64,000 bases of DNA from a bacterium (GTDB lineage: Bacteria; Cyanobacteriota; Vampirovibrionia; Vampirovibrionales; Vampirovibrionaceae). Positions 19,232 to 28,959 of the stretch are shown piece by piece. A program made the translations under genes and the position numbers. The notes under the pieces are model-generated. The model did no database searches. It saw nothing but the letters and a program-made list of their open reading frames with translations, and was not told the DNA's origin. Positions within the stretch are counted from its first letter, which is position 1. Each line of letters opens with the position of its first letter. Where the stretch lies: positions 62,001 to 126,000 of the forward strand of contig JAUIEU010000001.1 of the NCBI GenBank assembly GCA_030429585.1, written 5' to 3'.

Positions 19232-19966
19232 CTATTCGGCAAGGACAGAGAGCCAAGTGGCTAAGTTCATTTTTTGGCACCCATCTTTCATCGCTTTATT
19301 GGGATAACTTTTTTCCTTGTTCCAATAAATTAAAGGGTTTGACCAACCCCAGCTTAAATCTGGATCACCTACTAATAAGGCAGATGGCCTGGAGTATTTC
19401 TCATCTATTTCAACATCTCGTTCCCATATACCACTGTGTACATGGTCTTCTGACTGAGGTTCCTCATAAGAACTGGCAGAAAGAAAGTTTTCAGCACCTT
19501 TTTTAAGGCTATACATATCGCCACGAGGATTCAACGATGCCAACTTGCTTTCAAGTACTTTGCCATAAATTAGTTTGCTGGATGTATATAATTCCCCGTA
19601 AGAGTTAAACGCTTCACCAATACGCATCAAATACGCCAAACTTTGACATTTGGTATGCTTAAGCCCACTAAACCCAGCAACCCAGTATCCTTTTTGCCAA
19701 TCTTCGGGAGTTTTATAGCTCCGCATTTGATGTTTACATGTACATAGTGTAAATACACCACCGTCTACATTAGGCGCTGAACCATACTGAACAAAGGTGC
19801 CATTTTCCAGATCAATTGTGTCTACAATATAGCTATAAACTTCTTCACCCTGGTACTCTTTTAAGAAATTCTGTAATTTAGTTATACTTAGATTGTCGTT
19901 TGGCCAATCCGAGTATAATACACTATTATTGTGGCATTTCTCTTTACTCATAGGAGCACACGGCAT
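19232..19966 (-). CDS. Protein with possible Nmad2-like domain
   Basis: 244 residues, soluble, no signal peptide. The order of motifs (YSYIVDTID, then FTLCTCKHQMR, GYWVAGFSG, LAYLMRIGEAF, and late LLVGDPDLSWGW) recalls the nucleotide-modification-associated domain Nmad2, in which a Cys-Lys-x-x-(Ile)-Arg segment and a GDW-like strand are typical. That family was described computationally in phage and mobile-element contexts linked to DNA base modification. The match here is from memory of the motif pattern and needs a profile search. It stands alone on the minus strand, divergent from the Hxs genes, with AAGG seven bases before the ATG. Confidence 0.5.
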   Translation of the reverse strand: MPCAPMSKEKCHNNSVLYSDWPNDNLSITKLQNFLKEYQGEEVYSYIVDTIDLENGTFVQYGSAPNVDGGVFTLCTCKHQMRSYKTPEDWQKGYWVAGFSGLKHTKCQSLAYLMRIGEAFNSYGELYTSSKLIYGKVLESKLASLNPRGDMYSLKKGAENFLSASSYEEPQSEDHVHSGIWERDVEIDEKYSRPSALLVGDPDLSWGWSNPLIYWNKEKSYPNKAMKDGCQKMNLATWLSVLAE

Positions 19967-20153
19967 ATTACAAGCCTTATTGCAACGATTCTTTAAAATT
20001 GATTATAACTTAAATAGTTACTCAAAGTTATAAACGTCAAATTTCATACAAAAAACATTTTTTAACGTTATGTTACACTTATTGCCGTGCCTTCTAGCTT
20101 TAAGGGGTTTATTTTTGTAGTATTAAGAACGAAAAAGTGAGGAAAATGTCTGT

Positions 20154-20438
20154 ATGAAAAAACATCGCTTTCTAGCACCATTAACATTAGCTGTGGCTGC
20201 TTTAATCTCTACTGTTTCTGGTCATGACAAGGCGGCAATAGCGCAAGCAGCTATGATGCCAACTCCTAAAGTAATGCCTCATCAGGTGGCACCAACCATT
20301 GATGATGGCCGTATACTACATGACTTTGTATTAGTGCGTAACGAAAATAACGAAATGATGGCTTATCACCGGTCACATTACTCACACCGCTCGCACTCTA
20401 GCCACTCTAGCCACCGTTCGCATTATTCAGGGTATTAA
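20154..20438 (+). CDS. hxsA: His-Xaa-Ser repeat peptide HxsA
   Basis: A 94-residue precursor. The N-terminus (KKHRFLAPLTLAVAALIST) looks like a signal peptide. The middle is an unremarkable linker. The C-terminus carries seven consecutive H-x-S triplets with x = R, Y, R, S, S, R, Y, and ends in GY. Such histidine-serine repeats define HxsA, the presumed substrate of the Hxs radical SAM enzymes; the modification and final function are unknown. The start at 20154 has GAGGAAA upstream; an earlier ATG at 20146 reads into a stop after two codons. It is followed after four bases by hxsD and then hxsB and hxsC on the same strand, giving the complete set of named components. The 187-base upstream gap is AT-rich and divergent to the Nmad2-like gene, so it should hold the operon promoter. 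Confidence 0.9.
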   Translation: MKKHRFLAPLTLAVAALISTVSGHDKAAIAQAAMMPTPKVMPHQVAPTIDDGRILHDFVLVRNENNEMMAYHRSHYSHRSHSSHSSHRSHYSGY

Positions 20439-20442
20439 ATTG

Positions 20443-20775
20443 ATGGCAGATTCAATTTTCGAGAGTGGTAAGGGTATCCAAGCCACAAATTTTGTCATTG
20501 AGACCAGTATTTATTCGCTTGAAGTGATTAAAAAAGCAGCCTATTGCTTTTTAGATCAGGCAACCTTTGAATTTAAAGCTGTGGGTGAAAAAGTAGAATG
20601 TCAGGTTAGCTTTAATCAACCCTTAGCTGAAAAAGAAGTGATAGATTTTAAAAAAGCCTTTGATACAGAGCTTTTGGATCAAGATTTACGCCAAACGGTA
20701 TCCAACGAAACAGAATCGATGAGAAATGCGGTATTGGCGTATGCATTTTCTCGGACAGGACTGCAAAGTGAGTAA
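20443..20775 (+). CDS. hxsD: His-Xaa-Ser system protein HxsD
   Basis: A 110-residue soluble protein between hxsA and hxsB. It matches the HxsD type by length, position and pattern: a strand-helix start (TSIYSLEVIKKAAYCFLD), alternating strands (FEFKAVGEKVECQVSF), then helices with NETESMRNAVLAYAF. Its small alpha/beta shape and place beside radical SAM genes suggest, by analogy with other RiPP systems, a peptide-binding or recognition partner; this is inference. I chose ATG 20443 over an in-frame TTG three bases earlier. Its last eight bases overlap the hxsB start, consistent with coupled translation. Confidence 0.85.
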   Translation: MADSIFESGKGIQATNFVIETSIYSLEVIKKAAYCFLDQATFEFKAVGEKVECQVSFNQPLAEKEVIDFKKAFDTELLDQDLRQTVSNETESMRNAVLAYAFSRTGLQSE

Positions 20776-22228
20776 GTTTAAAACGCTAGACACATATAAT
20801 GAAAGCTTGAATGGTGGGTATAGGCTAGCCCCGTTAAATTTTACAACCCTAGATGGTGATGATTATGTCATCAGCAACATGGCTGGAGAATATCTCGTTG
20901 TTTCAAAGCCTAACCTGCATGCCTTTATTAAGCATAAACTAAGCCCAGCTGAACCAATCTACAATGAACTTAAATCCAAACATTTTTTAATCGACTCAGA
21001 TTCGAATGTAGCCATGGATTTAATGGCTTTAAAAGTTCGAACAAAAATGAGCCGATTAGCCGACTTCACAGGCCTGCATATCTTTGTTGTGACATTACGC
21101 TGTGAGCATTCCTGTCCTTATTGCCAAGTCAGTCGGCAAAGTGAAGACCGTGCAGCCTATGATATGAGTAAAGAAACGGCTGACAAAGGCTTAGAGCTTG
21201 TTTTTAAATCGCCCTCACCAGCTATAAAGATTGAATTTCAGGGTGGTGAGTCCATGCTGAATTTTGATATCGTCAAATATATTGTGGAAGAGGCTGAAAA
21301 GATAAATGTTATTGAGCGGCGTGACTTACAGTTCGTTATTGCCACTAACTTAGCTGTATTGACTGATGAAATTTTAGAGTATTGTCGTGACCATAGAATA
21401 CACATTTCATCGTCACTGGATGGGCCAAAAGAGCTTCACAATAAAAACCGTCCAAGGCCAGGTGGTGATAGTTATGAGCGTACCATTCAAGGAATAAAAA
21501 GGGTTCGAGATAAGCTTGGCAGGGACCAAGTTAGTGCCCTGATGACAACAACCGAAGCGAGCCTTGAGCAACCTATTGAAATTATCAATGAATACCTAAA
21601 GCAAGGATTTGATGGTATTTTCCTTCGACCATTATCCCCTTATGGCTTTGCCATTAAAACAAAGTCTTACAAGGCCTATGATGTGGATGAATGGCTCGAT
21701 TTCTACTTTAAGGGTCTAGAATACATCATTGAACTCAATCGAAGTGGGACGTTCTTTGTTGAGCAATATGCCGCCATTATTTTGAACAAAATGTTAACCC
21801 CGTTTGGAACAGGGTATGTAGATTTAACCAGTCCTGCTGGCATTGGCATAGGCGCACTGGTCTACAACTATAATGGTGACGTATATGCCTCAGATGAAAG
21901 CCGTATGTTGGCTGAAATGGGCGATAAACACTTCAGGCTCGGTAATGTTCATGAGAATAACTGGGAAGAGATGCTAACGTCAGAACAGCTTTTAGGGCCG
22001 CTTGAAGAATCGTTTGCTGGCTCGGCCCCGATGTGTAGTGATTGTGCCTTTGAGCCTTATTGTGGTTCAGAACCTGTCTTTCACCATGCAACACAAGGCG
22101 ATTATCTAGGGTTAAAACCAACCTCATCATTCTGTCGCAGAAATATGGCTATTTTTAGACGACTAATTAAATTGATGGAAACAGATAGTGAGGTTAAATC
22201 CATATTTATGAAGTGGGTGAGGATTTAG
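20768..22228 (+). CDS. hxsB: Radical SAM maturase HxsB
   Basis: About 486 residues. The radical SAM cluster motif is CEHSCPYC (CxxxCxxC), and the SAM-binding GGES appears as FQGGESML. The C-terminal region has the SPASM-like cysteine set (APMCSDCAFEPYCGS, later SSFC) that usually holds extra Fe-S clusters in peptide-modifying enzymes. An N-terminal extension of about 100 residues before the barrel is the likely peptide-handling part. I place the start at GTG 20768, with CAGGA seven bases upstream and an 8-base overlap with hxsD. A longer in-frame ATG at 20726 lies inside hxsD and has no ribosome site. Expected to modify the H-x-S repeats of HxsA together with HxsC; the chemistry is not established. 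Confidence 0.9.
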   Translation: MSKFKTLDTYNESLNGGYRLAPLNFTTLDGDDYVISNMAGEYLVVSKPNLHAFIKHKLSPAEPIYNELKSKHFLIDSDSNVAMDLMALKVRTKMSRLADFTGLHIFVVTLRCEHSCPYCQVSRQSEDRAAYDMSKETADKGLELVFKSPSPAIKIEFQGGESMLNFDIVKYIVEEAEKINVIERRDLQFVIATNLAVLTDEILEYCRDHRIHISSSLDGPKELHNKNRPRPGGDSYERTIQGIKRVRDKLGRDQVSALMTTTEASLEQPIEIINEYLKQGFDGIFLRPLSPYGFAIKTKSYKAYDVDEWLDFYFKGLEYIIELNRSGTFFVEQYAAIILNKMLTPFGTGYVDLTSPAGIGIGALVYNYNGDVYASDESRMLAEMGDKHFRLGNVHENNWEEMLTSEQLLGPLEESFAGSAPMCSDCAFEPYCGSEPVFHHATQGDYLGLKPTSSFCRRNMAIFRRLIKLMETDSEVKSIFMKWVRI

Positions 22229-22229
22229 C

Positions 22230-23405
22230 ATGCTGACTCTAGGAAGCTCAAACATAACGGTTAAGAATGTCGCTGAAGGCACAGGCCCGTTTGTCATTCG
22301 ATTATGTGACGATGCCTCATTACCATTACCCTTGAGAGAATCTGAGGCTTATATTATTCAGCCTAATCAGCCGATTCCTGAGGGCTTTGCGCTATACATA
22401 TTCCTTGAAGAGGAATCAGGCAGGCTCGATGAAATAAGTCACAAAGCCCCAGTAATGGTACTGCCCAATGCATACGATTATTTAGCGTCGGGTGACGTGA
22501 TTCGGTTGAATTTGAAGAACAATTCAATACGAGTTTTATACCGTCGAAATTCTAACCACAATAGCTTTTTAACGACTGAGCGGTGCAACAACTATTGTTT
22601 AATGTGTTCTCAGCCACCTAAAACAGCGGATGATTCATGGATTGTGGATGAAATACTCGCCACTATTCCCCTAATTTCGCGCGAGACACAGGAAATAGGT
22701 TTTACTGGTGGTGAACCAACCATCTTAGGTGACGATTTCATAAAAATTCTTGAAACGTGCAAGAACTGGTTACCAAACACGTCAATTCATATTTTATCTA
22801 ATGGTCGTAACTTTGCTAACCCAGAGTTTGCCAGCAAATATGCTGCTATTAACCACCATGACATGATGGTTGGCATACCGCTCTATTCAGACATCTCAAA
22901 TATCCATGATTATGTTGTACAAGCAGATGGTGCTTATGATGAGACAATTAGAGGCATCCTCAACTTAAAACGACTGGGGCAAAAAGTAGAAATACGGGTT
23001 GTTATCCATAAGCAAACCTATGAACGGTTACCCCAGCTAGCTGAATTTCTTGCTCGAAACCTCTTATTCGTTGATCACATAGCTCTGATGGGGCTTGAGA
23101 TGATGGGCTTTACCAAGGCTAACCTTGAAGAGCTTTGGATTGATCCCGCCGATTACCAGCTTCAGCTACAGAAAGCTGTCGATATTCTTGCTAACTACCG
23201 GATGAACGTATCAATCTACAACCACCAACTGTGTTTGCTAGACCGTTCATTATGGCCATTTGCACGGAAGTCCATTTCAGATTGGAAAAATGAATATATG
23301 GATGAATGCACTGGGTGCGGTGAGATGGATGCCTGTGGCGGCTTTTTCTCCTCTGCATTGCTCCGGTATAGCGACCATATCAAACCTATAGGGGCCAACG
23401 CATGA
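22230..23405 (+). CDS. hxsC: Radical SAM protein HxsC
   Basis: 391 residues, starting one base after the hxsB stop. The cluster motif is CNNYCLMC in TTERCNNYCLMCSQPP, followed by FTGGEPT, the SAM-binding GGE motif. The N-terminal 120 residues are not part of the radical SAM fold. A short C-terminal cysteine group (ECTGCGEMDACGG) may hold an auxiliary cluster or zinc. It is the second radical SAM enzyme of the His-Xaa-Ser system; having two such enzymes implies either two sequential modifications of HxsA or a heteromeric enzyme. The stop overlaps the start of the next small gene by ATGA. Confidence 0.9.
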   Translation: MLTLGSSNITVKNVAEGTGPFVIRLCDDASLPLPLRESEAYIIQPNQPIPEGFALYIFLEEESGRLDEISHKAPVMVLPNAYDYLASGDVIRLNLKNNSIRVLYRRNSNHNSFLTTERCNNYCLMCSQPPKTADDSWIVDEILATIPLISRETQEIGFTGGEPTILGDDFIKILETCKNWLPNTSIHILSNGRNFANPEFASKYAAINHHDMMVGIPLYSDISNIHDYVVQADGAYDETIRGILNLKRLGQKVEIRVVIHKQTYERLPQLAEFLARNLLFVDHIALMGLEMMGFTKANLEELWIDPADYQLQLQKAVDILANYRMNVSIYNHQLCLLDRSLWPFARKSISDWKNEYMDECTGCGEMDACGGFFSSALLRYSDHIKPIGANA

Positions 23406-23608
23406 AATTTGGAATGAGAAAACCATCGTTAAAGAAGCGAATTAGCGCGAAAACTTCTGTAAATAGAGCTATAAGAAATGCCCTCGGTTTAAAGGCTCCA
23501 AAAGGCTGGGGATGGCTTACAAACCCTAAAAAAGCGGCTTACAATAGTGTGTATAGCAAAACAACATTCTCTATTGATAGGCTATTAAAAGCTTTGTTTG
23601 GGCTTTAA
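23402..23608 (+). CDS. Small basic protein coupled to hxsC
   Basis: 68 residues, strongly basic (MRKPSLKKRISAKTS start, then GLKAPKGWGWLTNPKKAAYN and VYSKTTFS), with a hydrophobic amphipathic end (DRLLKALFGL). Its ATG overlaps the hxsC stop by four bases, so it is very probably translated with the Hxs operon. I know no function. The segment NPKKAAYNxVYxKTTFS feels like a conserved small family rather than random sequence. It may be a fifth Hxs component or an unrelated passenger. No membrane segment or signal peptide. Confidence 0.65.
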   Translation: MKFGMRKPSLKKRISAKTSVNRAIRNALGLKAPKGWGWLTNPKKAAYNSVYSKTTFSIDRLLKALFGL

Positions 23609-23807
23609 AAAAAGCTGGCCAGCAGAGTTCCCAAAACAACACCAATATCTTACTTGTATTGAATAAACTTTCATAGCGAATGAAATTTATGATTATGACA
23701 AGCTACCTTTCGAAATTTTTACCACAACTTATCAGATGGCCGTCTGAACAATAGAAAAGTTGAAAAGATTATCTAATAGAATGGCTGTAGGGCTTGTTGG
23801 ACAGTAA

Positions 23808-24079
23808 TGTAACTCTAAAACAAAGGATACACCTGCGGTAACCCTTAACCCCACCCTTTGGCCAGCTATTTGTTACAGCCTCCTTGGGGTGTTTATATCG
23901 AATACACGCCATTTAATGGTATTGGCAGTACGGCATCCCATATCGTTAATGCGGGTACAAATTACATCATAGGCCAACATCACCAACTGGATGCCAGAAT
24001 TGGTGTGGGGCTAACACGACACTCGCCGGATCTGTTTGTTGGGGTAGGTTATTCTTTTAAAATAGACACCTTACTTTAA
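23808..24079 (+). pseudogene. Remnant of an outer-membrane transporter-like gene
   Basis: The second frame (23858-24079) encodes the last strands of a beta-barrel: WGVYIEYTPF, INAGT-like VNAGTNYIIG, QLDARIGVGL, PDLFVGVGYSF. This is typical of the C-terminus of the 'transporter' family related to the MetA-pathway phenol degradation proteins. The frame just before, with TPAVTLNPTLWP, fits the preceding strand in another register, so a frameshift near 23858 is likely. There is no start and no 5' part; only a small C-terminal piece survives. Confidence 0.5.
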
Positions 24080-24089
24080 TCGAGTAGCT

Positions 24090-24338
24090 TTATATCAGCT
24101 TTTTGGCTTTAAAGTATGTAAAAATGCTAATGGACATTAAAATCATTACCGCCCAAGTCGCTAAATAACCCCATTCCCAATGTAATTCGGGCATATAATC
24201 AAAGTTCATCTCGTAAATGCCTGCAATAAACGTGAGTGGCATAAAGATGGAGGCAAAAACCGTGAGTGTTTGCATGGTTTCATGCATGCGTTGGCTGGTT
24301 TGTCCAAGGTAATGGTTATCCAAGTCTTGAATGACTCC
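24090..24338 (-). pseudogene. 5'-truncated corA (magnesium/cobalt channel) remnant
   Basis: About 80 codons survive, encoding the C-terminal end of a CorA channel: HETMQTLTVFASIFMPLTFIAG, the pore loop region, MPELHWEWGY and the second membrane helix with a basic tail (FKAKKLI). The N-terminal cytoplasmic domain is missing and an in-frame TAA lies just upstream of 24338. The normally invariant GMN pore motif reads EMN (IYEMNF), so ion selection would be altered even if expressed. It sits next to tRNA-Phe and another gene fragment, pointing to rearrangement at this site. Confidence 0.65.
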
Positions 24339-24418
24339 CCCTTAAAAAAGATTCCGTAAATACTCCATAACTGGATTATTTAATAAAAACACTCATTCGC
24401 CGAAACGCTTGGTATAAG

Positions 24419-24494
<76 letters not shown>

Positions 24495-24627
24495 ACCGAA
24501 TAGAGATTTATACTGTAAACACCCCTTTAAAACAAGCAATAGCCAAAAAATGTTTTTAGGGTGTAATAAAATTTATGTTTTGTCGTAGGAGCAGCTTCTT
24601 AGTGACTAGAAGCTAATGAATGACCCG

Positions 24628-27600
24628 CTAGTACTGTTTCTGGTGGTAATTTGCGCTTACCATGGCCAGTAATTCTGCTTGATTAAGAGGCTTTGGTAGA
24701 TAGTCATCCATGCCCGCTTCCAGGCATTTTTCCATGTCGCCTTTCATGGCATTGGCGGTAACCGCAATAATGGGTATATGGCTTTCGGTTGTTTTTTCTT
24801 GTTGGCGGATAAGTCTCGTCGCTTCAAATCCATCCATTATAGGCATTTGGCAATCCATTAGGATGAGATCAAATTCAGCGCTCGCTAGTTTCTCTAGAGC
24901 TACCTCGCCGTTTTCGGCAATGGTGACGGTATAACCTGCTTTCTCTAATAAGCGGGTGGCGACGACCTGATTAACGGCGTTATCTTCCGCCACTAAAATG
25001 CGGTAATTACTATTGTCGGCAGCAGTATCGGAGGGCGTGTTTTTAGTAGCCGGTAGTGATGGTGATGCCTCGTGGGATAATGCTTTACCGAGGGTGGCGA
25101 GTAATTCTGGCTGGCCAACGGGTTTGGTAATTGCCAATGTGCCTTGAAGTAGCGAATGCTTATTTAACTCTGCTTCAATCGTACTAGAAGTTAAAAACAC
25201 CATGTGTGTTTGACTAATCTCTGGCGATTGTTTAATGGCTAAAGCAACCTCAATGCCATCGTGGGTGGGCATATGGTAGTCTAAGATAATAACATCGTAG
25301 GGTTGTCCGGTGCGTTTAGCGTTTTTCAGTGTTTTGATGACGGTGGTGCTGTCATCTAAGCAAGTTACGGTGTGTGGTTGATGTGCAGCCAATATTTTTT
25401 GCAATACCTCTAAGTTGGTATGGTTGTCATCTACCACTAAAACCCGTTTGTTATTCAGGCAATTAGTATCAATATCTGTAGGGCTTTTTATCGTATCGTC
25501 ATACCCTAGTTCTAAGCTAAAAAAGAACCGACTTCCTTTACCCAGTTCGCTCTCAACCTTTAATGTGCCGCCCATAAGTTGGATAAGCTCTTTTGAGATG
25601 CTAAGCCCAAGACCCGTTCCGCCATACTGACGCGTTGTTGAGGCATCCGCTTGGTTAAAGGCGCCAAAAATATTGTTTTGTTGTTCGGGGGTTAGGCCAA
25701 TGCCTGTATCGCGCACACTAAATTCTAATACCGCGGTATTCGCAGTTTTATTAACAAGTGAGACAGAAACAAGTACGTCACCCGTATGGGTAAATTTAAC
25801 CGCATTACCAACTAGGTTGTTAATAATTTGGCGTAAGCGAGAATCATCGCCGATGACACCGTTGGGTACATCTGCATCAATATCAAAGAGGAGTTCAATC
25901 TTTTTGCTGTAGGCCGCTTGCTGAAATAATTTTAAATGGTCGCTAATGCTTTCACGCAAGGTAAAGGGCTGGGGGTAAATTTCCATTTTACCCGCCTCTA
26001 TTTTAGAAAAATCTAAAATATCATTAATAATCGTCATTAATGCGTTGGCAGAAGAGCTTACCATGGAGAGGTGTTTGTGCTGTTCATCCGTCAGGGATGA
26101 ACCCATCACCAATTCGGTTAATCCTAAAATACCATTCATTGGCGTTCTAATTTCATGGCTCATATTGGCCAAAAATTCGGATTTAGTGCGGTTTGCTTTT
26201 TCTGCTTGTTCTTTGGCGGTTACTAATTCTTTTGAAGCCATCTTTCGTTGGGTAATATCACGATGAGATCCCGTCATGCGGTAGGGCTGGTTGTTATCAT
26301 CAAATTGCGCTTGCCCCATGGCAGAAAACCAATGGTAGTCGCCCGATTTGTGCTTCATGCGGAATTCAACATTATAATCTCCGTTGCCTTCTAAATGGGC
26401 ATTTAATTTTTCAATGGTTTTGTCATAGTCATCCGGGTGAACCCGGTTGGCCCACTCATCAAAATGGTTGTTAAATTCACTATCTGTATAGCCTAGTAAT
26501 TGCTTGTATACAGGCGAAAAATATACGGTGTCGTTGGTAATATCCCAATCCCAAATGCCCTCCTGGGCTACATTAACTGCCCGAGAAAAGCGCTCTTCAC
26601 TTTCTGCTAACCGTTTGTTGGCTTCAACACGTTCTAGTACTCGGGTAAACCGTTCGGCAATACTAGCGGCCATTTTTAACAGCTGTGGGTCGGATTGTAG
26701 CGATTCAAAATAGAAAAACTCTAAAACGGCCAACACCTTATTATTAAGCAAAATAGGGAAGCCAAACGCCCCTTTAACCCCAAGCTTACTGGCTTTTTTG
26801 TTTCTCGGAAAGTTATTATCCACGTTTACATCTACAATCCATGCAGGTTTGCCAGTAGCAAGCACCCGGCCTGGCAATCCTTCATTAATAGAGAAGCTGG
26901 TTTCGTTGGTTACTTTTTTAAAGAGGTGGAATCGTTCATCGTCTTCACAGTGCCAAATACCTGATGGCTCTAACAGTCTGTCATCTTTTGGGGATACAAG
27001 GTACACGTGTCCTACAGGCCATCCAATGGCTAAACATATTTTTTCTAGTGTAAAGGCCAACATATCATTTAAATTAACGGCGGAGTTGGCTTTTTCTGAT
27101 ACTTGGTTAATTAAGGTGGCAATTAAGGCAGAAAGGCGCTCCTGGCGCTCAACTTCTTTCCGCTCGGTAATATCTCTAAAGCTAACCACAGCCCCTATAA
27201 TGTGGCCACTTTCTATAATCGGGCGGCTAGTGTATTCCACAGGTATGGGGGTGCCATCTTTATGCCAAAACACTTCTTGGTCTTCTGTATGAATTTTTCC
27301 ATCTTTAAAGGCGGCATAAATATTACAGTCTTTTTTAATATAAGGCGTGCCATCGGTGTGATGATAATGAATTAAGTCGTGTTGAGAGACGTTCAGCATT
27401 TCTTCTAAGCTGTAGCCCAAAATATCCACGGCAGCCTGGTTAGAAAAGGTGGTGTACCCGTTTAAATCTAAGCCATAAATGCCATCGCCACTGTTCGCTA
27501 AAATTAAATCCAATTTTTGGGTGGTTTGCTTTTGACGATAGAGCACAAAGGCAACGACCCAAATAGCCACAATGGAAAGCAATCTGTTAAATATGGGGAG

Positions 27601-28440
27601 CCCAGATGTTACGATTTCTTCTGCGGATAGAAAATACCCTGCTAAGGTAGATAGGGACGAAACGGCGCCGAGTATTAAGGGGGTACGTTTGTTTTGGAGC
27701 CATAGGCTACATAAAATTAACGATACGTAAGCTACGCCGGTGGCAGCACCTAGCGGTAGTGCTAAATCTAAAAATAGTACGCCAACATACAGTACAAAAG
27801 GGATCCACAGTGGCATGGATTGGTGTTGAGTACGCTTGGGTAGGTGGTGGTTAAACAGCCCTATGGCCAGTATGCTAAACCCTACTGCCGTATGGACAGC
27901 CATTGCTGTTAGCTCGCCCCACGTATGGGCTAGAGGTTTATCCGTTAGGTAACCCATAAAAGAAAATAACGATAAAAATAGGATGCAGAGCCCTAGTAGT
28001 TGCCCCAGTAGTTTTTTAAACTGTGATGCAGGTAGCCAGGCAGATACAAGTAATGTGCTGCCGGAAAGCAAAAAACATAAAGCAGAATTGGGCGCCATTC
28101 GGCCGGGATGCGAGGTGGCCACCGTAATGGTGTGATGCATAAATAGTTCATCAATGCCAAAATCCACCCCAAGGGCATATTGCAGTAGTGTTAGTGTGCC
28201 CACAAGGGCCACTATGCTGCCACAGGCGATGGGTATGGTGCGGCGTGATTGCCCCACTGCCATAAGCCCTATGCCAGAAAGTAAAAACCCTAACGCAGTG
28301 TTGTACTGCATAGGGGCAAACTGTGGCAGCACCTGAACAAGGCTTGGGTTGTGGGTGTACCAGCCAAACAGTACGGCTAGCCCTAGCGCGCTAGCAAAGG
28401 CCCCACACCATACGGGTAGTTTTTTGAAAAAGTGATTCAT
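24628..28440 (-). CDS. Membrane hybrid sensor histidine kinase with two receivers
   Basis: 1270 residues. About 1-300 is a polytopic sensor region of about eight membrane helices. PAS domain 1 is at about 305-428 (ends DITERK), then GAF at about 435-600, PAS domain 2 at about 615-735 (ends DITQRK), and HisKA with the phospho-acceptor His near 762 in [10 protein letters not shown]. The ATPase has DTGIGL and [10 protein letters not shown]. Two receiver domains follow, with acceptor Asp in IILDYHMP (near 1053) and LILMDCQMP (near 1195). It should sense membrane or small-ligand signals and relay phosphate through its own receivers. There is no histidine phosphotransfer domain in the protein and no response regulator next door, so the downstream partner is elsewhere. 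The gene is monocistronic. Confidence 0.9.
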   Translation of the reverse strand: MNHFFKKLPVWCGAFASALGLAVLFGWYTHNPSLVQVLPQFAPMQYNTALGFLLSGIGLMAVGQSRRTIPIACGSIVALVGTLTLLQYALGVDFGIDELFMHHTITVATSHPGRMAPNSALCFLLSGSTLLVSAWLPASQFKKLLGQLLGLCILFLSLFSFMGYLTDKPLAHTWGELTAMAVHTAVGFSILAIGLFNHHLPKRTQHQSMPLWIPFVLYVGVLFLDLALPLGAATGVAYVSLILCSLWLQNKRTPLILGAVSSLSTLAGYFLSAEEIVTSGLPIFNRLLSIVAIWVVAFVLYRQKQTTQKLDLILANSGDGIYGLDLNGYTTFSNQAAVDILGYSLEEMLNVSQHDLIHYHHTDGTPYIKKDCNIYAAFKDGKIHTEDQEVFWHKDGTPIPVEYTSRPIIESGHIIGAVVSFRDITERKEVERQERLSALIATLINQVSEKANSAVNLNDMLAFTLEKICLAIGWPVGHVYLVSPKDDRLLEPSGIWHCEDDERFHLFKKVTNETSFSINEGLPGRVLATGKPAWIVDVNVDNNFPRNKKASKLGVKGAFGFPILLNNKVLAVLEFFYFESLQSDPQLLKMAASIAERFTRVLERVEANKRLAESEERFSRAVNVAQEGIWDWDITNDTVYFSPVYKQLLGYTDSEFNNHFDEWANRVHPDDYDKTIEKLNAHLEGNGDYNVEFRMKHKSGDYHWFSAMGQAQFDDNNQPYRMTGSHRDITQRKMASKELVTAKEQAEKANRTKSEFLANMSHEIRTPMNGILGLTELVMGSSLTDEQHKHLSMVSSSANALMTIINDILDFSKIEAGKMEIYPQPFTLRESISDHLKLFQQAAYSKKIELLFDIDADVPNGVIGDDSRLRQIINNLVGNAVKFTHTGDVLVSVSLVNKTANTAVLEFSVRDTGIGLTPEQQNNIFGAFNQADASTTRQYGGTGLGLSISKELIQLMGGTLKVESELGKGSRFFFSLELGYDDTIKSPTDIDTNCLNNKRVLVVDDNHTNLEVLQKILAAHQPHTVTCLDDSTTVIKTLKNAKRTGQPYDVIILDYHMPTHDGIEVALAIKQSPEISQTHMVFLTSSTIEAELNKHSLLQGTLAITKPVGQPELLATLGKALSHEASPSLPATKNTPSDTAADNSNYRILVAEDNAVNQVVATRLLEKAGYTVTIAENGEVALEKLASAEFDLILMDCQMPIMDGFEATRLIRQQEKTTESHIPIIAVTANAMKGDMEKCLEAGMDDYLPKPLNQAELLAMVSANYHQKQY

Positions 28441-28698
28441 GATGACCTAATCTCTCTTACCTTACTTAGTATAAAGCGTATGGTTGGATTGATTAGCGAA
28501 CAGGCGGGGTATTTAGGTTGTTTGGTGTGGTCGTTAGAGAACTAGTATGAATGGCCTAATGTTGTACAAAGTGGAGGCTTGCACCAAGCTTAAGATTTGT
28601 TTTAGATTTCAACTAGCAATATTGAGGATATAAAAGTTTTTATTATAATACAGAGAGATTGCATCACACAGAGCGTTTAACTTAAATTATTTATCAAC

Positions 28699-28707
28699 TT
28701 ATCCACA
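28699..28707 (+). promoter_or_regulatory. Perfect DnaA-box sequence
   Basis: TTATCCACA, the consensus DnaA-binding nonamer, stands alone beside an AT-rich stretch. A degenerate TTATCAACT lies directly before it. A single box is more likely a regulatory or chance site than an origin. Confidence 0.35.
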
Positions 28708-28929
28708 CAGAGAGAAATGCCTAACACCTGCGTTAGGTACATTAAAAGGCTTAACTTACCCTTAATCTAATTTAAATTATTAAAAACGACTTAAATTAAC
28801 GTCAATGAATTAAAACTATAGGTTTAATTATGGTTGCCGTTTTTCTGTTTAATAATTAGCGGGGCGGTTTTGTACGGCTGGGATAAAGAAGATTAACAAT
28901 ATCATGCCTAGGGAGAGTCAGGCTTATTT

Positions 28930-28959
28930 AATCATCTTAAGTTGAGATGATTCTTTTTT
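28930..28959 (+). terminator. Rho-independent terminator with no gene before it
   Basis: An 8-bp perfect stem AATCATCT/AGATGATT with a 7-base loop, followed after one base by six Ts. It works on the plus strand only; the minus strand has no T-run. No plus-strand gene precedes it. Confidence 0.7.

Noticed and set aside
20285-20294. GGTGGCACCA inside hxsA as a possible tRNA-Phe att copy
   Set aside because: Ten bases match part of the tRNA 3' end, but the flanks do not continue the match. It is explained by the coding sequence.
24593-24614. Hairpin AGCTTCT/AGAAGCT downstream of the sensor kinase as a terminator
   Set aside because: The stem is good but no T-run follows on the minus strand, so I do not call it.
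26798-27292. 164-codon plus-strand frame within the sensor kinase
   Set aside because: It is the shadow of the GAF/PAS region of the kinase on the other strand, with Ser/Arg-rich content and no start site.
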